Source of the DNA: CG1-02-33-12 sp964403775
GTDB taxonomy: Archaea > Nanobdellota > Nanobdellia > Woesearchaeales > CG1-02-33-12
Assembly (NCBI GenBank): GCA_964403775.1
Contig: CAYOHL010000003.1
Location: 1 to 34,258 of the forward strand
Length of the DNA stretch: 34,258 bases
Reading direction: 5' to 3'
The notes beneath the pieces are model-generated. The model saw nothing but the letters and a program-made list of their open reading frames with translations. It had not been told where the DNA came from and did no database searches. This document shows, piece by piece, positions 1 to 8,601 of the stretch. Both the position numbers and the translations under genes were made by a program. How positions within the stretch are numbered: the stretch's first letter is position 1; each line of letters opens with the position of its first letter.

Positions 1-54
1 AAATGCTCATCCTCATACTAAAGTATGAGGTTTTCGCAAGCATTTCTGTGCATA
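1..54. repeat. Hairpin repeat, copy 1 (cut by window edge)
   Basis: This stretch matches 9370-9423 almost base for base; the main difference is in the hairpin loop (aa here, ga there). It holds a 9-bp stem (cctcatact/agtatgagg) inside an outer stem (aaatgct/agcattt). In the other copy the outer stem reaches 14 bp with one bulge; here its 5' arm lies outside the window. It sits directly behind the 3' end of srp54, so it could act as a terminator or 3'-end structure. The dispersed copy argues for a repeat family. Confidence 0.8.
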
Positions 55-74
55 ATAAAATTTTGGAAATTGTT

Positions 75-1439
75 TTATGATTTAAGCTTAATATTTGGCA
101 TTCCCCTACCACTAAATTTTTTCATCATTCTTTCCATCTGCTTTGGGCTTCCGCCCTTAAAGAGCTTTGCCATCTTTTTGCTCTGCCTGTACTGTTTTAA
201 CAGCTCCCTAACCTCTCTTGTAGTTGTTCCTGAGCCCTTTGCAATCCTGTCAATTCTTGTAATGCTTATAATATCAGGGTTTTCAAGCTCCTGCTTTGAC
301 ATTGAGTCCATTATAAAGCGCCATTTTTTCAGCTTGCTTTCCTGAACTTTTAATAAGTCCTTTGGCATCTTCAGCTGGGAAAAGCCGGGAATCATTTCTG
401 TGATTTTGCTCAATGGGCCCATCTTGCTCATTGCCTGCATCTGCTCATACAAATCAATTAAGTTAAACTCCCCCTTAAGGAACCTTTTTCCTAAGTCCTC
501 TGCCTCTTCTTTTGAGATGGCTTGTTCTGCTTTTTCTAATAATGCTTCAAGGTCACCCATGCCTAAAAGTCTTGAAATAAAGCCTTCTGGCTTGAAAACC
601 TCTAAATCATCTAGTTTTTCACCAATACCAATAAGCTTTATCTTTGCATCTGTTGCAGCGCATGATGTTAAGGCTCCTCCTGCTTTTGCAGTGCCGTCCA
701 TCTTTGTTACAATTATTCCTGTTATCTTGCATGATTCATGGAATGTTTGCGCCTGTTTCTGGGCTGCCTGGCCAAGGTCTGCGCTTATTACCAGAAGATT
801 TTCCTCTGGCTTTACAGCACTGTTTATTTTCTTTATTTCCTCAATTAAATCCCTTGATAGTGCATCCCTTCCAGAGGTGTCTATAATTATTATATTATAT
901 TTATTGAATTTATTTTCAAACTCTTTCCATATTTTTAATGGATTTTTTTCCTTTTTATCAAGAAAAACAGGAACCTTTGCTTTTTTTGCTATCTGCTCAA
1001 TTTGTTCCATTGCAGCAGGCCTGTGGGTATCAAGGCCAACCAATGCAACATTATAGCCTCTTTTTGTGTAATATTTTGCGAGCTTTCCAGCCTGAGTTGT
1101 TTTTCCAGAGCCAAACAAGCCAACAAGCATTATTCTGGTTGGCTTTTTCTTGATTTCTATTTTTCCTTCTTCCCTTCCAACAAAATTCACCAGCTCCTCA
1201 TAAACCACTTTTACAAGGTATTCTTTTTTTGTGAGGCCAGCAGGGGTTTCCTCTTTTAAAGCTCGTTCTTTTATCTTGTTGCTTAAGTCAAAAACAAGCT
1301 TTACATTAACATCTGCCTGCAATAAGGCTCGCTGTATATCCTTTATAAGCTCATTTATAAGCTTCTCATCAACAAATATGGCTTTGGCTATCTTGGTTAA
1401 CGTGTTCTTTAATGAATTTCCAAGCTTCTCAAGCACCAT
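75..1439 (-). CDS. srp54: Signal recognition particle 54 kDa protein (SRP54/Ffh)
   Basis: GTPase that binds signal sequences and 7S RNA and delivers ribosomes to the membrane receptor FtsY. Visible parts are a helical N domain (residues 1-100), the G domain with G1 GLFGSGKTT (107-115), DTHRPAAMEQ (137-146), G3 DTSGR (187-191, where DTAGR is usual) and G4 TKMDG (245-249), then a Met-rich M domain (about 300-454) with the SRP-RNA-binding region. The length of 454 aa is normal for archaeal SRP54. The ATG at 1439 gives a standard N-terminus, and a TATA-like box lies about 29 nt upstream, consistent with a leaderless mRNA. The gene is transcribed alone, away from thrS upstream. Confidence 0.97.
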   Translation of the reverse strand: MVLEKLGNSLKNTLTKIAKAIFVDEKLINELIKDIQRALLQADVNVKLVFDLSNKIKERALKEETPAGLTKKEYLVKVVYEELVNFVGREEGKIEIKKKPTRIMLVGLFGSGKTTQAGKLAKYYTKRGYNVALVGLDTHRPAAMEQIEQIAKKAKVPVFLDKKEKNPLKIWKEFENKFNKYNIIIIDTSGRDALSRDLIEEIKKINSAVKPEENLLVISADLGQAAQKQAQTFHESCKITGIIVTKMDGTAKAGGALTSCAATDAKIKLIGIGEKLDDLEVFKPEGFISRLLGMGDLEALLEKAEQAISKEEAEDLGKRFLKGEFNLIDLYEQMQAMSKMGPLSKITEMIPGFSQLKMPKDLLKVQESKLKKWRFIMDSMSKQELENPDIISITRIDRIAKGSGTTTREVRELLKQYRQSKKMAKLFKGGSPKQMERMMKKFSGRGMPNIKLKS

Positions 1440-1463
1440 TTTACAGCTAAGAACAGCTTTTCA

Positions 1464-1472
1464 TTTATAAAC
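1464..1472 (-). promoter_or_regulatory. TATA-like box of srp54
   Basis: On the minus strand this reads gtttataaa. It is centred about 29 nt before the srp54 ATG, the spacing expected when an archaeal transcript starts at or next to the start codon. No Shine-Dalgarno sequence is seen in between. Confidence 0.5.
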
Positions 1473-1499
1473 CTTTAGAAAAGAATAGAAAAAAGAAAA

Positions 1500-3416
1500 T
1501 CAAAACTTAATCTCATTAGATTTATTATTTATAATATCCTGCATCTTTTTGATTAAGTCTTCTAGCCTTATGTTAAAATAAAGCTTTCCATCAAGTGTTC
1601 TCACTGCAACTGTGCTGTTTTTAACTTCTTTTTCGCCAACTGTAAGTATTAATGGAATCTTTTTAAGCTGGGCCTCTCTAACCTTTCTTGGCATTGTCTC
1701 TGCCATGAAATCTGTCTCAACCCTTATATTGTTTTTTTCAAGCTGTTCCTTTATTTTTTCTGCATAAGGTATGTGGCTGTCATTTATATTCAGGATAACT
1801 GCCTGTGTTGGGGCTAACCACAACGGAAACTTTCCAGCATAATGCTCTATAAGTATGCCTAAAAATCTTTCCATTGAGCCATAGATAACCCTATGAATCA
1901 TGATAGGCCTGTGCTTTTTTCCATCCTTGCCCTCATAAGTCAGGTTAAACTTTTCAGGCATTGCAAAATCAAGCTGTATTGTTCCACATTGCCATGTCCT
2001 CCCCAGGCAGTCCTTTAAATGGAAGTCTATTTTTGGGCCATAAAAAGCACCCTGGCCCTCATTAATCTTGTATTTTATTTTTTTGGCATCCAATGCATTT
2101 TTTAAGCCAGAAGTTGCCTTTTCCCATGCTTGATCAGAGCCCATTGCATTGTCTGGCTTTGTGCTCAGCTCAACCTTATAACTAAATCCAAATGTTTTAT
2201 AGAACTTATCTGTAAGGTTAATTACCCCAATAATCTCATCTTTTATTTGTGATTCTGTCATAAATATATGGGCGTCATCCTGTGTAAAGCACCTTACTCT
2301 GAACAAGCCAGCCAAAACACCTGACAGCTCATGCCTGTGAACAATTCCCATCTCACCCATCCTCATTGGAAGCTCCCTATAGGATCTTAGCCTTGTTTTA
2401 TAGATTAATATTCCTCCCGGGCAGTTCATTGGCTTTATTGCATAATCCTGGTCATCTATCTTAGTAAAATACATATTCTCCTTGTAATGGTCCCAGTGGC
2501 CGCTCTGCTCCCAGAGATTCCTGTTTAATATTATAGGGGTTATTGCCTCTGTGTAGCCAGCTTTTGCATGCTCTTTTCTCCAGAAATCCTTTAAAATGTT
2601 TATTATAACAGTTCCATTTGGATGAAAGAATGGAAAACCAGGACCCTCATCATGCACACTAAATAAATCCAATTCTTTTCCTAGCTTGCGGTGGTCTCTT
2701 TTCTCTGCCTCTTCCAATAGTTTAAGATATTTTCTTAGTTGTTCTTTGTCTGGGAATGAGATTCCATACAGCCTTTGCAGTTGCTTGTTTTTTGCATCGC
2801 CTTTCCAGTATGCTCCTGCTATTTTTGTTAATTTAAATGCTTTTATCTTTCCAGTTGATGGAACATGCGGGCCCCTGCAGAAGTCTATAAAATTGCCCTG
2901 CCTGTAGATGCTTATTTTCTCATCTTCCAGCTCCTTAATCATTTCTGTTTTATAAGGGTTATCTTTGAATTTTTTTAATGCCTGTTTTTTTGTTAGTTCA
3001 ATCCTTTCAAGCTTTAGGTTCTCCTTGACTATCCTGTCCATTTCTTTTTCAATCTTTGCAAAGTCCTCTGGTTTGAATCTTTTTTCATAATCAATATCAT
3101 AATAGAATCCATCCTCAACAGCAGGGCCTATGCTGAGCTTTGCCTTTGGGAACAGCCTTTTTATTGCATGGGCCATTAGATGGGCACTGGAATGCCTGAA
3201 AACCTCTTTGCCCTCATCATCCTTGAATGTTATTATCTTCAGCTTTGAGTCCTTGTTTATCTTTGTGCTTAAATCAACTAGTTCATTGTCAAGCTTTGCT
3301 GCAACTGCTTCATCTGCAAGCCTTTTTCCTAGCTTTCTTGCTACCTCAATTATGCTTATTCCCTTTTCATACTCTTTTACTGAGCCATCTGGAAATCTTA
3401 TTTTCATTTTAACCAT
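1500..3416 (-). CDS. thrS: Threonyl-tRNA synthetase, bacterial/eukaryotic type
   Basis: Charges tRNA-Thr with threonine. Domains in order: TGS domain (about 1-65); second additional/editing domain with HSSAH (75-79) and the C-R-G-P-H zinc motif (about 182-186); class II catalytic core with MNCPGG (zinc cysteine), motif 2 around MGIVHRHELSG and RCFTQDDAHIF, motif 3 MIHRVIYGSMERFLGI; C-terminal anticodon-binding domain (about 540-638). The editing domain is the bacterial/eukaryotic N2 type, not the D-aminoacyl-deacylase-like domain of most archaeal ThrRS, which suggests ancestral exchange with bacteria. The length (638 aa) and all key motifs indicate a functional enzyme. The start is followed by a second Met three residues on (MVKM), so either could be used. 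Confidence 0.96.
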   Translation of the reverse strand: MVKMKIRFPDGSVKEYEKGISIIEVARKLGKRLADEAVAAKLDNELVDLSTKINKDSKLKIITFKDDEGKEVFRHSSAHLMAHAIKRLFPKAKLSIGPAVEDGFYYDIDYEKRFKPEDFAKIEKEMDRIVKENLKLERIELTKKQALKKFKDNPYKTEMIKELEDEKISIYRQGNFIDFCRGPHVPSTGKIKAFKLTKIAGAYWKGDAKNKQLQRLYGISFPDKEQLRKYLKLLEEAEKRDHRKLGKELDLFSVHDEGPGFPFFHPNGTVIINILKDFWRKEHAKAGYTEAITPIILNRNLWEQSGHWDHYKENMYFTKIDDQDYAIKPMNCPGGILIYKTRLRSYRELPMRMGEMGIVHRHELSGVLAGLFRVRCFTQDDAHIFMTESQIKDEIIGVINLTDKFYKTFGFSYKVELSTKPDNAMGSDQAWEKATSGLKNALDAKKIKYKINEGQGAFYGPKIDFHLKDCLGRTWQCGTIQLDFAMPEKFNLTYEGKDGKKHRPIMIHRVIYGSMERFLGILIEHYAGKFPLWLAPTQAVILNINDSHIPYAEKIKEQLEKNNIRVETDFMAETMPRKVREAQLKKIPLILTVGEKEVKNSTVAVRTLDGKLYFNIRLEDLIKKMQDIINNKSNEIKF

Positions 3417-3594
3417 TTAAACATCCTCCATAATCATTAGTTGGCTTAATATTCCTTAATAAAACCATAAAACAACAAAATAGTATTTAAGCTTTGTTAT
3501 AAAAATGCACTAGAACTAGCGTGTTGATAAAACCTAAAAATTCTCCAAATCAAAAGATTTAAAAGCAAGCTCAAAATACTGCATAATCTTGAAG

Positions 3595-3999
3595 ATGGAC
3601 TGCAATGAAAAATCGGACAGGGAACTTGTTGATGAATACAAAAGGCTCAAACCATGGGGCTTTTCAATTAGTGTTGACCTCAAAAACTGTAATCCTGAGA
3701 CAATAAGAAGCAAAGAAAAAATAAATGAGTTTATAGTAAAGCTTTGCAAGCTTATAGACATGAAAAGGTTTGGTGAGCCGCAGATAGTTAATTTTGGCGA
3801 AGAAGAGAGAGTGGAAGGATATTCATTCACCCAGCTCATAGAAACATCCCTTGTTTCAGGTCATCTGTCAAACTATACCAATGCAGCTTACATAGACATA
3901 TTCAGCTGCAAGGAATTTAAGCCAAAAAAAACAGCAGAATTCTGCAAAGAATTCTTTAAAGCCAAGTCTTACAAAATTAATTTTGCATTCAGACTTTAA
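3595..3999 (+). CDS. S-adenosylmethionine decarboxylase (SpeD)-like protein lacking the processing serine
   Basis: Small protein (134 aa from this ATG; a TTG two codons upstream is also possible) resembling the AdoMet decarboxylase fold. The key stretch GHLSNYTNAAYIDIFSCKEF resembles the SpeD signature around the self-cleavage site (ESHLTIHTxPE...VDVFTC). The serine that becomes the pyruvoyl group is replaced by Gly (G91, counted from the TTG) and the processing His of IHT by Tyr, while His92 and Cys107 are kept. So it is unlikely to self-process or to be a classical decarboxylase. A TATA-like element (tttaaaag, about 3558) lies about 35 nt upstream. The role is unknown; I am moderately sure of the family and fairly sure of the missing serine. 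Confidence 0.65.
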   Translation: MDCNEKSDRELVDEYKRLKPWGFSISVDLKNCNPETIRSKEKINEFIVKLCKLIDMKRFGEPQIVNFGEEERVEGYSFTQLIETSLVSGHLSNYTNAAYIDIFSCKEFKPKKTAEFCKEFFKAKSYKINFAFRL

Positions 4000-4062
4000 T
4001 AAAATTATTTTAATCAAAAAGTTTAAAAACAAGCAAGTTAAATTTATTCTTAAGGTGTTAAT

Positions 4063-5133
4063 TTGGATTCAAGGGCTTGCATTGATTGGCTGAAGAGGAA
4101 GAATCTATTGGACAGCTGCAAACTTAACTCTGCTTACCTGAAAAATGTTTTCAAGGACTGCCTCAAGGCAAAGAATGAAAGCATTCTGATAATTGGTGAT
4201 ACTGGCTATGAGAGGAGGCATGCAGCTGCCTTGCTTGCAGGCTCTTATTATTTTGCAGCAAAAAAACTTGGGCTGCGCCCAAGGCTTTTTTTTCAGGTGC
4301 CTAAATTAAGAGGTGATTTGGCAGATAAAAGCATTGTTGATGCAATCAACTATCTGGGGGAGAGAAGCATTTTACTTCTTGCTTTGTCCAACAGGCTTGG
4401 CTCCTTAAGGGGCATGACCAAAGGCTATAGGCGCTTGTGCAGGCAGAGAAACATGAGGTTTGCATCTACAACAAGCCTTGGAACAATAGAAACAAAGGAT
4501 TTTAAGTCTTTAATAAAAACCATTAACCTGGACTATCCGGAAATACAAAGAAAGCATAAAACAGTTAAGTCAGTTATTGAAAAGGGAACAGAACTGCATG
4601 TAAGGACAAATGCTGGAACAGACCTTCACATGAAGATTGATTATAGGAAAGTCAATTCTGCAGACGGCAATTATACAAAGCCAGGCTCAGGCGGAAACCT
4701 TCCCGCCGGAGAAGTCTATTTCCCCCCAAAAAAAGAATCAGTTAATGGAAAGGTTGTTATTGACGGAAGCTCAAGAAACAGGTATGAAACAATAATAATA
4801 AAAAATCCAATAACCTTAATAATTAAGAACAGCAACCTTATTAAAGTTGATGGTGACAAAGAGGCAAATCTTTTGGAGGAAACACTGTCCTGGGCAGAGA
4901 GAAATTCCAAATATCCGTGGGGCATAAGAAAAATCTGCGAGTTTGGAATCGGCCTGAATCCAAAAGCAAAAATAATTGGCTCAACAATAGTTGATGAAAA
5001 AGCCCTTGGAACAGCGCATATTGCCCTTGGCTCAAACAGCTGGTTTGGCGGGTCTATATTCGCGATGACCCACCTTGACCAGGTCTTTAAAAACCCCAAA
5101 ATAACAGTCGATGGAAGATTGTTGGATATTTAG
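4063..5133 (+). CDS. M29-family aminopeptidase (AmpS-like leucyl aminopeptidase)
   Basis: Probable cytosolic metal-dependent aminopeptidase that removes N-terminal residues from peptides. The C-terminal half has the M29 metal-binding pattern: a Glu in PAGEVYFPP (about 217), a Glu in CEFGIGLNP (about 292), a His in GTAHIALG (about 317), and His and Asp in THLDQVF (about 337-339). The N-terminal half is the usual alpha/beta domain. The protein has 356 aa against about 370-410 for typical members. The start is a TTG at 4063. A TATA-like box (gtttaaaaac, about 4021-4030) sits roughly 35 nt upstream and no Shine-Dalgarno sequence is visible, so the mRNA is likely leaderless or nearly so. The same fold includes NicX-type dioxygenases, but peptidase is the likelier call. 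Confidence 0.8.
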   Translation: MDSRACIDWLKRKNLLDSCKLNSAYLKNVFKDCLKAKNESILIIGDTGYERRHAAALLAGSYYFAAKKLGLRPRLFFQVPKLRGDLADKSIVDAINYLGERSILLLALSNRLGSLRGMTKGYRRLCRQRNMRFASTTSLGTIETKDFKSLIKTINLDYPEIQRKHKTVKSVIEKGTELHVRTNAGTDLHMKIDYRKVNSADGNYTKPGSGGNLPAGEVYFPPKKESVNGKVVIDGSSRNRYETIIIKNPITLIIKNSNLIKVDGDKEANLLEETLSWAERNSKYPWGIRKICEFGIGLNPKAKIIGSTIVDEKALGTAHIALGSNSWFGGSIFAMTHLDQVFKNPKITVDGRLLDI

Positions 5134-5156
5134 TTAAGCTGCTTTTTCATGCTTTT

Positions 5157-5921
5157 CTATTTGTAATTTTCTAAAATTTTGTTTAGTGCCTCATCTAGCT
5201 TTTTACTTTCTTCCTTCCTCTTTAATATGCTATAAAGTCTTTCCACATCTTCTATACCCTTTACTTTGTCTTTTTTAACACCTATTTTTTCAGAGAATTC
5301 TTTGCCCAATTCCTTAATTTTTTCTTCATTTTCTGCAACATCAGCCAATACATAGTTCTCTAATCTTTTGGATATATTTACCACTCCTTTTTGCTGGGTT
5401 TGATAAAGACCTTCCATTGTAAGGGTTCCAAGCCTTTCAATATAATCCTTATCCACGCCACCATGTTCTGAGTATAGATATTTTAATGTTTGTTGACCAA
5501 AGTATTTATCTGCCTTCACTCCTAAAAAATTTATATAATCCTCTCCTCTTCTTTCAAGAATCTTCTCAGCAACCTTTACCTTTTCCTCATCTGTTAGCTG
5601 ACTTAGCTTTTTGCCAGTTTTTTTTATTTCTTCTGAGTGAGCTGTTGTAGATACAAGATTTTGGTCTATGGCCCAATCTTTAATTTGTTTTTCTCTTTTT
5701 TTAAGAACATCTATGGTTACTTTCTCATCAACTGTTCCTATGAGCATTACTCCAGCAATCCAGATAAGAAAGAACCCAAACAATATGCTTGATGTTGGGT
5801 TTAAGGTAGTTGTTGGTGCCCCTGCTACTGCTCCTGTTATATTTCCACTAAAATTTAGCATTAAGAACAGGCCTAAAAAAACAAGAACAAAACTTGCTAT
5901 CAGCACTCTTTTTGGTTTCAT
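5157..5921 (-). CDS. Membrane-anchored protein of unknown function with ITGAV-type motif
   Basis: A 254-aa protein of no recognised family. Residues 6-24 form a first hydrophobic helix ending in SGNITGAVAG, and a second helix spans about 46-64. The remaining 190 residues are soluble, highly charged and mostly helical (many K, E, D), so it looks like a membrane-anchored cytoplasmic helical domain. The G-x-ITGAV motif right after the first membrane segment recurs, to my knowledge, in many Woesearchaeota-type exported proteins. Convergent with the peptidase gene upstream in the window (23-bp gap). A TATA-like sequence (ttatatata, 5940-5948) lies about 22 nt before the ATG. Function unknown. Confidence 0.75.
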   Translation of the reverse strand: MKPKRVLIASFVLVFLGLFLMLNFSGNITGAVAGAPTTTLNPTSSILFGFFLIWIAGVMLIGTVDEKVTIDVLKKREKQIKDWAIDQNLVSTTAHSEEIKKTGKKLSQLTDEEKVKVAEKILERRGEDYINFLGVKADKYFGQQTLKYLYSEHGGVDKDYIERLGTLTMEGLYQTQQKGVVNISKRLENYVLADVAENEEKIKELGKEFSEKIGVKKDKVKGIEDVERLYSILKRKEESKKLDEALNKILENYK

Positions 5922-5997
5922 TAGGTTGACTATTTATCTTGTTATATATAAACATTTCTAAATTTTGTTTGAGTTTTTATCAAGAAACAATCATGAG

Positions 5998-7491
5998 TTA
6001 GTTAATAACCACACAATCTGTTTTTTTGAGAACATCAACGGCATAGCCCATCTTTTGCCTGTTTTCTGCGTGTATTGTCAATATTTTCTCGCCTTTTTTT
6101 ACCCTGTCTTTTACATGCTTATGGAGATATATGCCTGCACCAATGTCATGTGGTGCTCCAGCAGACCTTGCTATTCTTGATATTAAATTGTTGTCAAGGT
6201 ATTTTACAATGCCTGATTTGTTTGCCCTGAATTCATATCTTATTTTTCCAATTTTTATCTTGTCAGGGCTTATCTCCTTTCCGCCCTGTGCTTTTATAAT
6301 CTCCATCATCTTTTTGTAAGCTGCACCAGAATCAACTATCCCCAATGCCTTTCTGAAGCCATCACCCTTTCTTGCCTTTCCGCCCATCTCAAGCATTATT
6401 CCGGCCATTTTAATAGACTTTTCTCTCAAATCAAGAGGCTGCCTTGGGTCATCTTTAAGCACCCACAAAACATCCCTTGCCTCTAGTGCAGGACCAATCC
6501 CATTGCCAATAGGTTCTGAGCCATTTGTTATTATCACTTTGGTTTTTATGCCAAGCCTTTTTGATAGTGCATAAAACAACCTTTTGTATTTCAATGCCTT
6601 TATCATACTTTCTATCTTTGCTCCCCTCCCAACAGGTATGTCAATAAGCAGATGGGTTGCAGAAACAGACTTTTTCTTTGCAATCACACTGGCCAGAAGC
6701 TGTCCAACAGGGTCAAGGGATAAAGGGTACTCAACCTTTATTATCTTGTCATCTACAGGAGCAAGGTTAACAGAGCCGCCCCAGACAAGACAGGCATTTG
6801 TCTTTCTAATAATATTTTTTATTTCTTTGACTGAAAAGCATACATTGCATAGAACCTCCATTGTGTCAGCTGTTCCAGCAGGGCTTGTTATGCTCCTTGA
6901 TGATGTTTTTGGAATTGTCAAGCCAGCCGCAGCAACTATTGGAACTAAAACCATTGTTGTCCTGTTACCGGCTACGCCGCCAATACAGTGCTTGTCCATT
7001 ACAGGATATTTAGCAATCTTTAATATCTCTCCTGTAGTTATCATTGCCTTTGTTAATGAGATGATTTCACCAAGATTAAGACCATTTGTATAGCAGGCAG
7101 AAACAAAATAAGTTATTTCTATCTCACTTAACCTGTTATTGTTAATATCATCAATAATTTTATAGATTTCATCGTCAACAAGCATTTCCCCCTTTAATTT
7201 TCTCTTGATATACTGTATGGAAGCTGGTTTTTCAACAAGGGATATCTCAACAACATCACCTGATTTTGCATTTAGCTTGGTCAAAACCTCTTGATATAAT
7301 CCTATCTTGCCACTTGGAATTATTTTGCTTGATTCAGCAATATTTATTATTGCAATAATGCTCTTTCCTCTTTTTTTAATTTTAACTCTGTCTTCATAAT
7401 GAAGATCAAGTTTTAGCGCATCAAACTCGTTTAGAACTGCTACAAGGGGCCAGCCTGTTGCAATATCAATATCCTTTACAGTTAGTTTCAT
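5998..7491 (-). CDS. deoA: AMP phosphorylase (thymidine phosphorylase family)
   Basis: Splits AMP (and other NMPs) with phosphate to base plus ribose-1,5-bisphosphate, the first step of the archaeal NMP degradation route that leads through an isomerase to type III RuBisCO. An N-terminal domain of about 90 residues is typical of the archaeal AMP phosphorylase and absent from bacterial DeoA. The phosphorylase signature is at KHCIGGVAGNRTTM (about 167-180) and SSRSITSPAGTADTMEVL. The length (497 aa) fits the family. It lies 3 bp behind the transporter gene 7495-8586, so the two are probably cotranscribed from the tRNA-Val side. The isomerase and RuBisCO are not in this window. Confidence 0.93.
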   Translation of the reverse strand: MKLTVKDIDIATGWPLVAVLNEFDALKLDLHYEDRVKIKKRGKSIIAIINIAESSKIIPSGKIGLYQEVLTKLNAKSGDVVEISLVEKPASIQYIKRKLKGEMLVDDEIYKIIDDINNNRLSEIEITYFVSACYTNGLNLGEIISLTKAMITTGEILKIAKYPVMDKHCIGGVAGNRTTMVLVPIVAAAGLTIPKTSSRSITSPAGTADTMEVLCNVCFSVKEIKNIIRKTNACLVWGGSVNLAPVDDKIIKVEYPLSLDPVGQLLASVIAKKKSVSATHLLIDIPVGRGAKIESMIKALKYKRLFYALSKRLGIKTKVIITNGSEPIGNGIGPALEARDVLWVLKDDPRQPLDLREKSIKMAGIMLEMGGKARKGDGFRKALGIVDSGAAYKKMMEIIKAQGGKEISPDKIKIGKIRYEFRANKSGIVKYLDNNLISRIARSAGAPHDIGAGIYLHKHVKDRVKKGEKILTIHAENRQKMGYAVDVLKKTDCVVIN

Positions 7492-7494
7492 TTT

Positions 7495-8586
7495 TCAGAC
7501 AATCTCTGTTTTATAGATTTCAGCAAAAGTTAAAAACAGCGATAGTATCAAAGGGCCTACAACAATTCCTATTATTCCAAACATAGCCAACCCGCCCAAT
7601 ATTCCCAAGAGTATTATTGTAGGATGAATCCTTGCCCTATCGCCTATTATTTTGGGCCTTATCAAATTGTCAATTGTTGAGATCACAATAAAGCCATAAG
7701 CAAGAAGGCCTATGCCTGCAATAGTTGCAGAAATATTATCTGATGTTAAACCAATAATGAGCTTAGATGCTCCAAGAGGGAACCATACCCATGGAGCTCC
7801 TATAAAAGGTATCATACAGGCAATTATCATAATAAGGCCCCATATAAGGGGGGATTCAATGCTAAATATATACAAGCCTAATGTACCAACCATGCCCTGG
7901 ATCAATGCTGTCATAAAGTGTCCGTATATAACAGCACGTGTAACACTGCCAAATTTTTTCACTATTTTGTTTTGGTAATGGCTTTTTAATGGTATAATAA
8001 CCTTTATCTTTTTAAGCATTAATTCTCCGTCTCTTAACATAAAAAAAGTTAAAAATACCATAACAAAAAAGCTGAGTATCCTTCTTGGTATTGTAAATGC
8101 AAAATTTGATAACAAACTTATTATGGTGTTTGTAATATTGTCAAGGGAAGAGTATATTTGTGGTTTCTTTGCTGTACTAACCAAGAAGGAGTTTAGCTTA
8201 TACAAAATATTGGAGTCAGATTCTGCCCCAATTATATCCCCCTCTGCAATCCTCTGCTTTGAATTAGCATAAACAGTTATTACTTCCCTTGTAAGTGAGT
8301 TTGCAACAAACAAAATAGGGGTGATTATTAAAATTATTATGAAAACTGTTACTATGCCCGCAGAAAGATTTTTTCTATTGGTTTTTTTATTAATCCATCT
8401 GTATAAAGGGTAGAATATATATGAAACTATAGTGCTGGTCAATATTGCAATTATAAACGGCCTGATAATCAGGAAAACCAGAAAAATAGCTATAAGAAAG
8501 AACAGCAGTATAAAATATTTTGAAAATTCCTCTTTTATTCTTCTGATATTATCAACCTCTTTAACTATTGCGAACGTAGTGAGCAA
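7495..8586 (-). CDS. AI-2E family (PerM/UPF0118) membrane transporter
   Basis: Polytopic membrane protein with about seven to eight hydrophobic segments and the family's GIPF-like regions (MIIACMIPFIGAPWVWFP, GLLAYGFIVISTIDNLIRPKIIG, LGGLAMFGIIGIVVGPLIL). Members export small molecules or ions; substrates are mostly unknown. The only reasonable start is a TTG at 8586, one base after the tRNA-Val discriminator base (8588), so the first codons (LLTTFA) come from the palindromic filler that follows the tRNA. The transcript therefore probably starts at the tRNA and the message is released by tRNA 3' processing. It is followed after 3 bp by the AMP phosphorylase gene. Confidence 0.88.
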   Translation of the reverse strand: MLTTFAIVKEVDNIRRIKEEFSKYFILLFFLIAIFLVFLIIRPFIIAILTSTIVSYIFYPLYRWINKKTNRKNLSAGIVTVFIIILIITPILFVANSLTREVITVYANSKQRIAEGDIIGAESDSNILYKLNSFLVSTAKKPQIYSSLDNITNTIISLLSNFAFTIPRRILSFFVMVFLTFFMLRDGELMLKKIKVIIPLKSHYQNKIVKKFGSVTRAVIYGHFMTALIQGMVGTLGLYIFSIESPLIWGLIMIIACMIPFIGAPWVWFPLGASKLIIGLTSDNISATIAGIGLLAYGFIVISTIDNLIRPKIIGDRARIHPTIILLGILGGLAMFGIIGIVVGPLILSLFLTFAEIYKTEIV

Positions 8587-8601
8587 CTGGGCCTGCCCGG
8601 A

